A stretch of DNA of 64,000 nucleotides, taken from contig PKWY01000027.1 of the NCBI GenBank assembly GCA_003132205.1, forward strand, positions 1-64,000. The letters are read 5' to 3'. Made by a program: the position numbers and the translations under genes. This document shows positions 1 to 8,191 of this stretch, one piece after another (positions within the stretch are counted from its first letter, which is position 1; every line of letters starts with the position of its first letter). The notes under the pieces are model-generated. The model searched no databases, was not told the DNA's origin, and was given only the letters and a program-made list of their open reading frames with translations. Origin of the DNA: Acidimicrobiaceae bacterium (lineage in GTDB: Bacteria; Actinomycetota; Acidimicrobiia; Acidimicrobiales; RAAP-2).

Positions 1-2
1 TC

Positions 3-176
3 TCGGTACGCAGTTACGCGACGGAGTGGGCCAAACTCGACACCTTGCGTCAGCAAGTGGAAGATGGCCTGGTGTCGCTACGCGTTGCACGAACCTTCAC
101 CCCTCAACAGGCAGGTGAGGCACACCGTCTACTCGAGGCAGGCGGAACTCGTGGCCGCCTTGTCATCGAATTCTGA
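3..176 (+). CDS. C-terminal end of a zinc-type/quinone oxidoreductase (MDR), 5' cut by window edge
   Basis: The frame is open from base 3 and ends at TGA 174-176, giving about 57 residues without a start. The tail FTPQQAGEAHRLLEAGG followed by RGRLVIEF is the usual end of NADP-dependent medium-chain dehydrogenase/quinone oxidoreductase proteins, where the last helix (AHRLLE) precedes a final strand (GKLVI). The cofactor and substrate sites lie upstream outside the window, so substrate and zinc dependence cannot be told. The family call rests on this C-terminal signature only. Confidence 0.6.
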   Translation, partial: SVRSYATEWAKLDTLRQQVEDGLVSLRVARTFTPQQAGEAHRLLEAGGTRGRLVIEF

Positions 177-249
177 GTTGCAACTCGATCTCGTCCAGAT
201 TTGCATGCAGTCTTCCAAAGACCAGCGACAGACGTAAATTCCGTAACTT

Positions 250-501
250 TCAGTCATCCGATAACGCGACAGCCAGAGTAGCCACGAGCGCTTCGACCCG
301 TCTGTGAATCTCGCCACGGATGACTTGAACTGCGCTGAAGAGCAAGAAAAGGCCTAAAGGACTGAGGAGGATTAGAGCGACGAACGTATCCGTAGTGGCG
401 TTCCCTGAGAAAAAGTGTGTGATGTACGTGGCGATGGCCAGCAAGCCCAGTGCGTAGATGTACGCAAACGCTAGGGACGATCCATTCGTACGCTCAGACA
501 T
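250..501 (-). CDS. small two-segment membrane protein, unknown function
   Basis: An 83-residue frame, ATG start at 501. After a short polar N-terminus (SERTNGSS) there is a hydrophobic segment at about residues 9-30 and a second one at about 40-62, followed by a charged tail rich in Arg and Glu (IRGEIHRRVEA). This looks like a small integral membrane protein with both ends on the same side. I do not recognise a family. It is the only good minus-strand frame between the oxidoreductase tail and the repeat-rich region to its right, with no partner gene visible. It could be a chance frame, but the clean hydrophobic pattern argues for a real gene. Confidence 0.5.
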   Translation of the reverse strand: MSERTNGSSLAFAYIYALGLLAIATYITHFFSGNATTDTFVALILLSPLGLFLLFSAVQVIRGEIHRRVEALVATLAVALSDD

Positions 502-1228
502 ATCCCGAAGTTAGACCACTCTGCGAGACCTGAGCCCCTCGCCCATTTGGTAGCGGCGCAGCCTGAGGGATTGAAACTCGATCTCTTGCATGCCATGCCA
601 TTCCGGTTGGTTCATACGTATTCGCAGAAGTTCATGAAGTCCTGTTTTGCAAGGCTTTCAGTTCATACGAGTTCACTACTGTTCGCTTCAATTCAAAATA
701 TTCGCTGACGGAATCGCTGACATTGTGCGAGGCCTGGAATGAGGCCTATCGCGCTGCGCAACATGGATCACAAATACAAATAGACCTCGTTTCGCAATCG
801 TGTCCAAATGCAATTACTTCGATTTCGTTCAGAAATACCGCGACCGTTGGGGTCCAAGAGCGTGAACGTTCACCTACTTACAGTGGGCCGCCCGGGTCTC
901 GATCCCGGCACCTTGGGAGTGTTTCCAGAATGTCCAGGGACGTCGCTCAGCGTCCAGATTTGCTGGCCAGAAGGAGTTGAATGTCCACCAACGTCCACTG
1001 ACGTCCTCTCACGTTTGAATTCGTGGCTAGACAGTTGGCTAGACCCAGGCTCGTTTCAAGGTCGAACCACTATTCAATTTCGAGGGGCCGACGGCGGGGA
1101 GTTTGAGCTACGGCTAGGGGAGCGAATTGAGAACGATTGACCCATCGTGTCCTACCGCACTTTTTTCAGTTCAATGGGTTGAGCACCGCTGCCTTCTATC
1201 CTCGTCATTGTGAGCGACAGCCAGGTCT
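502..1228. other. 727-bp region without a convincing gene; repeats and AT-rich stretches
   Basis: Frames at about 723-980 and 808-1140 exist, but their translations look like random text and overlap each other. The stretch 600-720 is AT-richer than its surroundings and contains a near-direct repeat (GTTCATACG then two variable bases and TTC) at 610-623 and 661-674. The stretch 932-1007 has phased GTCCA repeats, and TGGCTAGAC occurs twice around 1023-1043. Such clustering resembles a decayed recombinase-binding (att-arm) region, but no recombinase gene is present here. Confidence 0.4.
932..1007. repeat. helically phased GTCCA pentamers
   Basis: GTCCA occurs at 932-936, 952-956, 983-987 and 993-997, and GTCCT at 1003-1007. 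The offsets are 0, 20, 51, 61 and 71 bases, so all copies fall on nearly the same helix face. Short phased direct repeats of this kind are typical of arm-type sites for tyrosine recombinases or of other cooperative DNA-binding proteins. No protein that would bind them is encoded nearby, so the role is an inference. Confidence 0.4.
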
Positions 1229-2485
1229 ATGAGACGATGGGTGTCGGCTATTCAGCAGGACGACGTGGTTAATGTGAGCGAAGAGTACGGCGTCTGGATT
1301 GAAGACAGAATGCGGGATATCGCAGCTCGCGCTGGTGTACCCGACTTCGTTTTCAAGCCCGTTCTCATCGACAAGGGTGGAGCACGTCGCGAAGTGGGCG
1401 ATGCCCTGCTTTGGATTGGTCATCAACTTGTGGTGGTCTCAATCAAATCTCGAGATCCGAAAGTCGGGAATGATTCACCTCAGCGCCGTGACGCTTGGCT
1501 TGGCAAGAACATCGCGAAGGCCATTTCTCAGATCAATGGCACCGTGCGAACCCTCAAGTCGCCACCGCCCGGATTGGTCTTGCAATCTGAGAGAGGTGTC
1601 TACATCCCTTGGGATCCTAAACTCGTTGACGAGATTTCCGGTGCCGTCGTTGTCGATCACAACGACTTGTGGGAATACGTGCCGGATACGACCTCGTCAC
1701 ATGTCCCTTCGGTGGTGATTGCTGCTGAGGATTGGAACCTACTGCACTCGAGATTCGCTAGTACGGCATCGGTAGTTGGCTATTTGGGATGGCGCACCCG
1801 CTCTGGATTGCCTGCTCTGCCCCTGGAGGCGGAAAGGGATATCATCGCCTCCTCGCACATCGCTGAGGCCGATCTGCCCCCGAACACGCCATTCGAGATA
1901 AGGCCTGGCGCATGGGACCGAGCGTGGAAAGATCGTCCAGAACTTTTCTTTGGAACACAACCTGATGATCGTTTTGCAAGAGTGATCGACGCGATGATTG
2001 CCGGTGCCGCGGAGACTGATCCTCTTTATTCAAACTTCAGCGGTCCGGCGGACTATCTCGACGTTATCGAGTTCCTTGATCGAATTCCGCCTCTAGATCG
2101 CGTTGGATTGGGAAAGGGCATAATTCGAAAATGTGAGTCTGTCGGCCGCGAAGGTGGATTCGATGCGCTGCTTTCCATTCGAGCGCCTGGTCTAGTCGTA
2201 TTCCTCGCTGACTCGTCTGACCGATCTCAAAGGATCAGGTTGCTCCAAGGCTTGACGGCGGCGAGACACTCGCAACTAATAGAAGCGACCGGAATCACCA
2301 AACTCACAACACTCGGCATTGCCACAGAGCCATCACCATCGCCTGGCCGCTCTCACGACTTTTTCCTTTTGCGGGCCGCCTTTGACTTTAGTGAGGAAGA
2401 ACGACGTCACCGAGACGAGCTATTCGGTCCGCTGCCTTCGGAAGCACCTGGTTTCGCACTATCTAGATGGGCGTCTTCAAACTGA
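1229..2485 (+). CDS. hypothetical protein with a possible PD-(D/E)XK nuclease-like N-terminal motif
   Basis: A 418-residue protein. The ATG at 1229 is the first in frame; a downstream GTG (1276) before the stretch SEEYGVWIEDRM is an alternative start. Around residues 50-75 the sequence REVGDALLW, GHQLVVVSIKSRDP fits the acidic-strand-(E/S)-x-K pattern of restriction-endonuclease-like folds (a conserved D, then hydrophobic strand, then SIKSR), though the usual E/D before x-K is S here. The rest (residues 100-418) matches no domain I know. It has no operon partners: the repeat-rich gap lies upstream and the sugar regulon promoter downstream. Location next to possible recombination-site debris suggests accessory DNA, perhaps defence or repair. 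Gene reality is fairly certain; the nuclease idea is tentative. Confidence 0.65.
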   Translation: MRRWVSAIQQDDVVNVSEEYGVWIEDRMRDIAARAGVPDFVFKPVLIDKGGARREVGDALLWIGHQLVVVSIKSRDPKVGNDSPQRRDAWLGKNIAKAISQINGTVRTLKSPPPGLVLQSERGVYIPWDPKLVDEISGAVVVDHNDLWEYVPDTTSSHVPSVVIAAEDWNLLHSRFASTASVVGYLGWRTRSGLPALPLEAERDIIASSHIAEADLPPNTPFEIRPGAWDRAWKDRPELFFGTQPDDRFARVIDAMIAGAAETDPLYSNFSGPADYLDVIEFLDRIPPLDRVGLGKGIIRKCESVGREGGFDALLSIRAPGLVVFLADSSDRSQRIRLLQGLTAARHSQLIEATGITKLTTLGIATEPSPSPGRSHDFFLLRAAFDFSEEERRHRDELFGPLPSEAPGFALSRWASSN

Positions 2486-2823
2486 ACACATCAGACTTTG
2501 GCGGGTCCCCAATTCTCTAGACACCTTGCTTGCCATGCCATCGGAGTTGACACGGCGCTGTTTGCTTGAGGTTGGAAATGGCTTGATTGCGACAAGTTGC
2601 TGGCCGGAGAAGTTCGCGAACTGCCGCTCTTAGCCGCAGGCGTTATTAACGGATAGGCCTTTGCCATGTGGCTGGTTCTGGTACCGGCACTGACGATTGG
2701 GGGACAGGTGGCAATTATTGCGTTTACAAAATAGGAACGGTATTTACTGCGTGTACCCAAGGCGCGATTCCGCTTGAAGGATGGGACTCGCATGAAGGCC
2801 TTGATCAATACTTCAAGAGGCAC
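2486..2823. other. intergenic spacer upstream of the sugar regulon
   Basis: No convincing coding frame. A perfect 12-bp palindrome AGTTCGCGAACT lies at 2611-2622. A plus-strand frame starting at about 2668 runs across the promoter and into the binding-protein gene in another phase and is judged spurious. Nothing else is seen before the promoter at 2824. Confidence 0.5.
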
Positions 2824-2852
2824 TTGACAATGGACATCGACTGTCCTACAGT
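2824..2852 (+). promoter_or_regulatory. sigma-70-type promoter of the ABC sugar importer
   Basis: A perfect -35 box TTGACA (2824-2829) and a -10-like TACAGT (2847-2852) are separated by 17 bases. Transcription would begin around 2859, just before the operator at 2863-2883, and about 55 bases before the binding-protein start codon. Confidence 0.65.
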
Positions 2853-2862
2853 GCGACAAGTT

Positions 2863-2883
2863 AATTGGAACGTAGTTCCAATT
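2863..2883. promoter_or_regulatory. operator, perfect 21-bp palindrome (GGAAC-N3-GTTCC core)
   Basis: Arms AATTGGAAC (2863-2871) and GTTCCAATT (2875-2883) flank GTA, giving perfect dyad symmetry. It sits directly on the expected transcription start of the importer operon, a typical repressor position. The same GGAAC-N3-GTTCC core recurs upstream of the iclR gene at 6176-6188. A weaker relative, AGAACAGTGAAAC, follows at 2887-2899. IclR-family regulators bind palindromes of this size, so the linked IclR protein is the natural ligand. Confidence 0.75.
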
Positions 2884-2914
2884 ATTAGAACAGTGAAACC
2901 TGAGGGGGGCCGAT

Positions 2915-4282
2915 ATGTTTCGTTTCAATGGGGAAGGTCGAACGAGGATGGGTCGGCGGCGAGGGGGCACGATATTGCTCGCGGCCTCGGTCATGATGGG
3001 AGCCTCGCTCGTGTCCGCCACTGCTGGAGCCAGCAGCAAGGTCACCAATATCACAATTTGGAATGATCCTCTGGCCGCCGGTTCTCAAGGAATTCCCGCT
3101 TCGAAGTCGTTTCTCACGAAGGGCGTCGCTGCCTTCGAGAAGGTGAATCCGAATATCCACGTCACGATACTCCAGGAGCCATTTGGCTCCTCCACTGGTT
3201 TCAATACTCTTCTGCAGTCGTCAGAGCTCGCCGGCACGACGCCCGATATCGGACAGCTCTACGTGGGCGGTCAGGTCATTCAGAACGCGAAGTTTCTTTT
3301 GCCGCTTGACAAGGTGTTGGGCAAGTCCTACATCAACTCACTGACCGGATGGCAGTTTGTGACCCAAGGGTACAAGACCGGTGGCAGCATTTACGCGGTT
3401 CCTTATGGCGCTGGCTACTACTACACCGTCTATTACAACAAGGCCGATTTTGCCAAGGCGGGCATCACTGGGAAATTACCAACCACTTGGGAAGCGATGG
3501 TTGCCATTGCCAAGAAGCTGAAGGCGAAGGGAATTACCCCCTTTGAGTTCGGCGAGAAGGAGGGCTATTTCGGTGCGTGGACGCTCGACTCCCTCATTTC
3601 AGGGCTTGGCGGCAACACTGGCGTCTTGAACATGTACACCGGAAAGCAGTCGCTTAACTCTCCGCTGCTGATCAAGCCGTACACGGCCTGGCGCGGGCTC
3701 TTCGCTGCCGGTCTGACGAACTCTAACGCCGCTACCTTGACCTATACGTCTGGTGTCGCTGAATTCGCAGCTGGTAAGGCGGCCATGACCATCACTGGTC
3801 AGTACTACGACGACCAGATCACCAAGGGGCTCGGAAAGAACGTTGGCCTCTTCCCTGTGCCGGTCCTTTCAGGATCGAAATACATGAAGTCGCTGTCTGG
3901 TGGGCCCAACAACTCCTACGTCATCTTCAAGAATTCGAAGAATGTCGCGGCCGACGTGAAGCTCATCAAGTTCCTGACGTCGCCAGCCGTGCAAGGTCTT
4001 TCAGTTCAGGAGTTGGGTCAGTTGCCAAACAACGTCTCGTTTAAGACCAATGCGGCGTTTGCTAAAGCACAGCCTCTGCTCACCGATCTGAGCTCGTACA
4101 TCAACACCGAGCACTACAACCTGTTCGAGGCCTTCGACAATGTGATGCCCGGCAGCATCGACTCGTACTGGTACCAGACCAATAATGGTGTCTTTTCGGG
4201 TGCGCTCAGTCCTCAGAGTGCGGCCGCCAGCATGCAATCGCAGATGAGTCAGTACCTGGCCACCGCCGCCACCTCTGGTTAA
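2915..4282 (+). CDS. ABC sugar importer, extracellular solute-binding protein (family 1)
   Basis: A 455-residue secreted receptor that captures a sugar outside the membrane and delivers it to the two permeases encoded next. The N-terminus has a positively charged stretch (GRTRMGRRRGG), a hydrophobic core at about residues 18-38 and a likely cleavage near ATAGA. Mature sequence starts with ITIWNDPLA, normal for family 1 binding proteins, and includes YAVPYGAGYY and the C-terminal SPAVQGLS region. The ATG at 2915 follows a GAGGGGGG ribosome-binding stretch. Unusually for a Gram-positive-type cell there is no lipobox cysteine, so anchoring may be by the signal segment or absent; the arginine cluster hints at, but does not prove, Tat export. 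First gene of the regulon, directly behind the promoter and operator. Confidence 0.9.
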   Translation: MFRFNGEGRTRMGRRRGGTILLAASVMMGASLVSATAGASSKVTNITIWNDPLAAGSQGIPASKSFLTKGVAAFEKVNPNIHVTILQEPFGSSTGFNTLLQSSELAGTTPDIGQLYVGGQVIQNAKFLLPLDKVLGKSYINSLTGWQFVTQGYKTGGSIYAVPYGAGYYYTVYYNKADFAKAGITGKLPTTWEAMVAIAKKLKAKGITPFEFGEKEGYFGAWTLDSLISGLGGNTGVLNMYTGKQSLNSPLLIKPYTAWRGLFAAGLTNSNAATLTYTSGVAEFAAGKAAMTITGQYYDDQITKGLGKNVGLFPVPVLSGSKYMKSLSGGPNNSYVIFKNSKNVAADVKLIKFLTSPAVQGLSVQELGQLPNNVSFKTNAAFAKAQPLLTDLSSYINTEHYNLFEAFDNVMPGSIDSYWYQTNNGVFSGALSPQSAAASMQSQMSQYLATAATSG

Positions 4283-4353
4283 TCCAGGGTGGTCCATGGC
4301 GCGAGGCGCTGGAGTAGCACGCGTGAAGTCCGTTCAAATCGAGGAGAGAATCA

Positions 4354-5289
4354 GTGAGTCGAAAGAGTAGGCCTGCAACGGTGAGGAGTACGTCGTTGCA
4401 GGCCACACCTCTTGAGCGGACGCGCAGGAAGCGAAACATCTTCTCCTACGTCGCTCTCTTGCCAGCGGCGTTACTGGTCCTCGGCCTGATGGTCCTGCCA
4501 ATTGGAGCAACCGTCTGGCACAGTTTCACCAACTGGGACGGTGTCAACAGTACGTTCATTGGCCTTAAGAACTTCGAGTTGATCTTTCACAACCCGATCA
4601 TCTACCAAGTGCTGCTCAACTCGCTCATCTTTCTCATTTCGGTACCACTGATTCTCGTCGCGTCATTGATCGCTGCGGTGCTGGTCTACGAGAAAGTCTT
4701 GGGTTGGCGGGTTTTCCGCTTTCTCTTCTTCATCCCGATGGTGTTGTCACCGGTCATCGTGGGCGTTCTCTTCAGTACCTTTTTCCTACCCGGAGGAGCG
4801 GTCGACCAAGTGCTTCGTGTCTTCGGACTGGGGAATTTCTCCTGGCTGGGTAATCCGTGGTCTGCACGGGTCGTCGTGATCCTCGCCCTCGTGTGGGCGT
4901 CGTTCGGCTTTGGCATGGTCGTGCTCCTGTCGGCGATGTCGACGGTCGACACCGCGCTCTATGACGCCGCGGCGATTGACGGAGCGTCATGGTGGAGGCG
5001 GTTGCGTTCGATCACCATCCCGATGATCTCGGGTTCGCTTCAGTTCCTCAGCGTGATCAACGTGATCTACACCTTCACGTCACTGTTCGCGTTCGTGTAC
5101 GTGATCACGGCCGGCGGTCCGGGGTTCTCGACGACCACCGTTGACTACTACACGTACATCACCACGTTTGAGAATGGGCAATTCGGTTACGGTGCCGCGC
5201 TTGCCTTGCTCCTGTTTCTGATCGTGTTGACACTTACCATCGCTCAGGTAAAGCTATTTCCTAACCGCGAAGTTCAGCAGGGATCGTAA
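4354..5289 (+). CDS. ABC sugar importer permease, MalF/UgpA type
   Basis: A 311-residue inner-membrane permease with six predicted membrane segments after a basic N-terminus. The cytoplasmic EAA loop reads YDAAAIDGASWWRRLRSI, followed by TIPM, which docks on the ATPase. It starts with GTG at 4354 behind GAGGAGAG, 71 bases after the binding-protein stop. It pairs with the MalG-type permease that begins 2 bases after its own stop. The ATPase for the complex is encoded at 8191-9360, three genes further on. Substrate is not readable from the permease itself. Confidence 0.92.
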   Translation: MSRKSRPATVRSTSLQATPLERTRRKRNIFSYVALLPAALLVLGLMVLPIGATVWHSFTNWDGVNSTFIGLKNFELIFHNPIIYQVLLNSLIFLISVPLILVASLIAAVLVYEKVLGWRVFRFLFFIPMVLSPVIVGVLFSTFFLPGGAVDQVLRVFGLGNFSWLGNPWSARVVVILALVWASFGFGMVVLLSAMSTVDTALYDAAAIDGASWWRRLRSITIPMISGSLQFLSVINVIYTFTSLFAFVYVITAGGPGFSTTTVDYYTYITTFENGQFGYGAALALLLFLIVLTLTIAQVKLFPNREVQQGS

Positions 5290-5291
5290 CA

Positions 5292-6113
5292 ATGCGGTCA
5301 AGGATCTCGCGCGGGTTAGTGTTCACGACCCTCTGCCTGATTGGGGTATCGACGGTCTATCCACTGGTGTTCATGGCGGTCAATTCCATGCGAACCACTC
5401 AGGCATTTGAACTGAATCCATTCGGGTTGCCGACTCACCTGAGCCTGAGTAGCTACTCGGCGCTCTTCAGCACCGTTCCGTTCTTCCAAAGTATTCTCCA
5501 CTCGTTGTTCGTCGTCGTGCCGGCGGTGATCCTGGCCACCTTCGCATCATCACTGGCCGCGTTCGTCTTTACCAAGGTACCGATCAAACTGGGCAACGTA
5601 CTCTTCTGGACGATGCTCATGATCATGTTCATGCCGGGCATCGTGGTGCTGCTGCCGCTCTACGTGGAGGTGGCCCGAACCGGACTGGCCAATAATTTCG
5701 CGCCGGCGATCTTCATCTACACGGCCATTAACATCCCCTATGGGACCTATCTCCTGCGTTCCAATTTTCGCGCGATTCCGGACTCCGTGGTCGAAGCGGC
5801 TCGAGTGGACGGAGCCAGCTGGTTCAAGATCTTTCTGCGAGTGATTCTGCCCATCGGCAAGCCTGGCATCATCACGGTTGGCATCCTCACCTTTCTCAAC
5901 ATCTGGAATGACCTCTTCATCAGTCTGGTGTTACTACACGCCCCCAACACCGAGATGGTCACACCGACGCTCGCACAACTGAGCGGGAAGTACACATCAA
6001 ATATTCCGGTGTTGATGGCGGGGCTCTTGCTCGGGGCGCTGCCGACGTTGATCTTGTACTTCGCGACCGCGCGGGTATTCATTCGAGGGATGTTGTCCGG
6101 TGCAGTTCGCTAG
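5292..6113 (+). CDS. ABC sugar importer permease, MalG type
   Basis: A 273-residue permease with six membrane segments, second half of the membrane channel. The EAA motif is VEAARVDGASWFKIFLRVI followed by LPIG. Start ATG at 5292 lies two bases after the stop of the first permease, so translation is probably coupled. It ends with VRMLS-like basic residues as MalG-family proteins do (RGMLSGAVR). The operon seems to pause here: the next 129 bases hold a second copy of the operator and the promoter for the regulator. Confidence 0.92.
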   Translation: MRSRISRGLVFTTLCLIGVSTVYPLVFMAVNSMRTTQAFELNPFGLPTHLSLSSYSALFSTVPFFQSILHSLFVVVPAVILATFASSLAAFVFTKVPIKLGNVLFWTMLMIMFMPGIVVLLPLYVEVARTGLANNFAPAIFIYTAINIPYGTYLLRSNFRAIPDSVVEAARVDGASWFKIFLRVILPIGKPGIITVGILTFLNIWNDLFISLVLLHAPNTEMVTPTLAQLSGKYTSNIPVLMAGLLLGALPTLILYFATARVFIRGMLSGAVR

Positions 6114-6169
6114 AGGTCTCGTCCGCCGTGGCGACGCGAAGGTCGCTCGTAAGGCGCCATTCATTTCTA

Positions 6170-6194
6170 ATAGTTGGAACAGTGTTCCTATTAT
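6170..6194. promoter_or_regulatory. operator copy 2 over the iclR promoter
   Basis: GGAAC-AGT-GTTCC at 6176-6188, extended outward by an imperfect dyad centred on 6182 (AATA at 6169-6172 against TATTA at 6189-6193). The core is identical to the operator at 2863-2883. A -10-like TATAGT lies at 6207-6212, so the operator covers the -35 region of the iclR promoter, which fits autoregulation. Confidence 0.7.
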
Positions 6195-6242
6195 GGGACG
6201 ATTCGTTATAGTTACAGCGTTGCCAAGTGACAGGGGGCCAGT

Positions 6243-7064
6243 GTGACGGCGGACATGGTGGGTGTCGAGAGCAGCATCGTCGAGGAGTCCGACGCTGTCG
6301 TCAGTCTTCACGGCGCCGACCGAGTCCTCGCCATTCTCAACCTGCTCGGTTCGTTTCCCGAAGGCATTGGTCTAAATGACTTGGCCCGCATCATGAACTC
6401 GCCACGTTCAAGCGTGCATCGGGCGCTGAGTGCATTGCGTCGCGCCGACCTCATCGAGCAGGACCGAGATAGTCGTTATCGACTCGGGTACGGACTCCTG
6501 CGACTCGCATTCTCGTACTACGAGGAACTCGACGAGATCGGACGCTTACGACCCGTGCTCGCGGCCCTCGCCGCCGAATTCGGCGAGACGTCGCACTACG
6601 CGATTCTCGACGGCCGCGAAGTCGTGTACCTGGCTAAGGTGCAGCCCCCGCTCTCGCGCTACCAGATGACGTCGGTCATCGGCGGACGTAACCCCGCGTA
6701 CTGCACCGGCGTGGGTAAGTCCCTCCTGGCCTACGAACTGACGTCGCTGGACGAAGTGGAGTCATACGTCGCGAGCCACGAACCACCGATGATTCAGTAC
6801 ACCGCAAATACCATGACTGCACCGACCGCCCTGCACGAAGAGTTGGTGTCCATTCGGCGTGAGGGCTACGGCGTGGACCGCGAGGAACACGAGGCTGGCA
6901 TTAACTGTCTAGCGATACCACTCTTCTTGACGTCAAAATCGAAGCCCGATGGGGCCATCAGCATCACCGCGGTTGCCCAGCGGTTTCCGCTCAACCGACT
7001 TGAATCATCAATTGATAGGGCGCGGGACATGATCCGTGAACACCTTGGAGAGGTAATGGCATGA
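6243..7064 (+). CDS. IclR-family transcriptional regulator of the sugar regulon
   Basis: A 273-residue DNA-binding regulator. The N-terminal winged HTH spans about residues 25-85 (RVLAILNLLGSFPEGIGLND, SPRSSVHRALSALRR), and the C-terminal effector-binding domain includes GREVVYLAKVQ, TGVGKSLLAY and the loop YGVDREEHEAGINCLAIPL typical of IclR proteins. It would sense a sugar or sugar-acid intermediate and release the GGAAC-N3-GTTCC operators. Start GTG at 6243. It overlaps the dehydratase gene by 4 bases (ATGA), so regulator and catabolic genes are cotranscribed, and its own operator upstream indicates autoregulation. Whether it represses or activates cannot be told from sequence; operator position argues for repression. 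Confidence 0.92.
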   Translation: MTADMVGVESSIVEESDAVVSLHGADRVLAILNLLGSFPEGIGLNDLARIMNSPRSSVHRALSALRRADLIEQDRDSRYRLGYGLLRLAFSYYEELDEIGRLRPVLAALAAEFGETSHYAILDGREVVYLAKVQPPLSRYQMTSVIGGRNPAYCTGVGKSLLAYELTSLDEVESYVASHEPPMIQYTANTMTAPTALHEELVSIRREGYGVDREEHEAGINCLAIPLFLTSKSKPDGAISITAVAQRFPLNRLESSIDRARDMIREHLGEVMA

Positions 7065-8191
7065 AGATAACCAGTATCGAAGCGATGGTCCTGAGCGTGG
7101 GTGAGGTCGATACCTCTCGCGCGGACGGAACCCAGGACGCGTTTCTAGTTCGGATTCACACCGACGAGGGGCTCGTGGGTGTCGGCGAGGGCGACACGTC
7201 ACCCTACGTAGCGCGCGAGATCGTGAACATGCCCTCCTCGCACTCCATTGCGCGTGGCTTGGCCGAGGTCCTGATCGGCGAGGATCCTCGACGGGTGCGT
7301 CCGCTTTGGGACAAGCTCTTCCTGGCTAGTTACCACTACGGTCGCGATGGGGCCGCGCTGCACGCGATGAGTGCCATCGACATGGCGCTGTGGGACCTGT
7401 TGGGCAAGATTGCCGGCCTCTCGGTGGCTCAGCTCATGGGTGGCGAAGAATCGCATGACATTGAGATCTACGCGAGCGAGGTCATGCCAGAGACACCCGA
7501 CGAGGTCGCCGAGATCGCGACCAGGGTCGTCAATGAAGGATTCGGCGCGTTGAAATTGGGCTGGGGACCGCTCGGTCGTGACGTCGGTCGCGACGTCGAA
7601 CTCGCTAGCGCCGCGCGCTCGGTCCTCGGACCCGACCGCAAGCTCATGATTGACGGCGGCATGGCCTATTCACTGCGCGCCGCGCGTGACTTCTGCCAGC
7701 GTAGTGAGTCGTTGAACCTCTTCTGGTTCGAGGAACCCTTCGAGGGCGACGATTTTCGCTCCTATGCCAAGTTGTGCGATGACGTCGGCGTGCGGATTGC
7801 CTGTGGCGAAGCGCACTCGAACACCGCCCCCTTTCGTCAATTGGTCGACGCCGGCGTGAGCATCCTGCAGCCGGACCTTGGGCGCTGTGGTGGGTTCACC
7901 ATCGGTCGCGACATCGCGGCGATGGTGCGCGAGTACAGCGCGAGCGCTGTCGTGATCCCGCACTGTTTCTCGACCGACGTCCTGCTCGCCGCGACGTTAC
8001 AGTTCGTGGCAACCCTGCCCGGCGAACGGCTGATTGAGTTTCCGGTGACGTCGTCGAAGCGCGCTGGCACGTTGCTGTCGAAGGAGTTCACGCCCGATCA
8101 CGGTGTGTTGCACCTTCCGGACGGACCAGGCCTCGGGATCACGCTCAACGACGATGAGGTCGAGCGACGCAGAGTAGGGAAACAGCACTGA
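7061..8191 (+). CDS. sugar-acid dehydratase, mandelate racemase/muconate lactonizing enzyme family
   Basis: A 376-residue enolase-superfamily enzyme. The capping domain is followed by a barrel with the expected metal and acid/base residues: Lys in ALKLGWG, metal ligands D in MIDGG, E in FEEPFEG and E in CGEAHS, D in LQPDLGRCGG and the catalytic His in IPHCFSTD. Members of this group dehydrate aldonates (for example L-fuconate, L-rhamnonate, galactonate, gluconate) to 2-keto-3-deoxy acids. The context, with FAH hydrolase, SDRs and an SMP-30 lactonase, favours an aldonate dehydratase. Which sugar acid is used cannot be read off. It is coupled to iclR by a 4-base overlap and shares one base with the ATPase gene. 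Confidence 0.88.
   Translation: MKITSIEAMVLSVGEVDTSRADGTQDAFLVRIHTDEGLVGVGEGDTSPYVAREIVNMPSSHSIARGLAEVLIGEDPRRVRPLWDKLFLASYHYGRDGAALHAMSAIDMALWDLLGKIAGLSVAQLMGGEESHDIEIYASEVMPETPDEVAEIATRVVNEGFGALKLGWGPLGRDVGRDVELASAARSVLGPDRKLMIDGGMAYSLRAARDFCQRSESLNLFWFEEPFEGDDFRSYAKLCDDVGVRIACGEAHSNTAPFRQLVDAGVSILQPDLGRCGGFTIGRDIAAMVREYSASAVVIPHCFSTDVLLAATLQFVATLPGERLIEFPVTSSKRAGTLLSKEFTPDHGVLHLPDGPGLGITLNDDEVERRRVGKQH

Noticed and set aside
884..906. T-arm-like sequence (CCGGG, seven-base loop, CCCGG) suggesting a tRNA
   Set aside because: The loop is TCTCGAT rather than TTCGANT, and no anticodon arm with T33, D-arm or pairing acceptor strand can be built around it. At most a decayed fragment.
723..1140. 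Two overlapping plus-strand frames as genes
   Set aside because: No ribosome-binding site, random-looking translation and overlap of the repeat array argue against coding.
2668..3066. Plus-strand frame across the sugar-importer promoter
   Set aside because: It spans the promoter and operator and overlaps the binding-protein gene in another phase.
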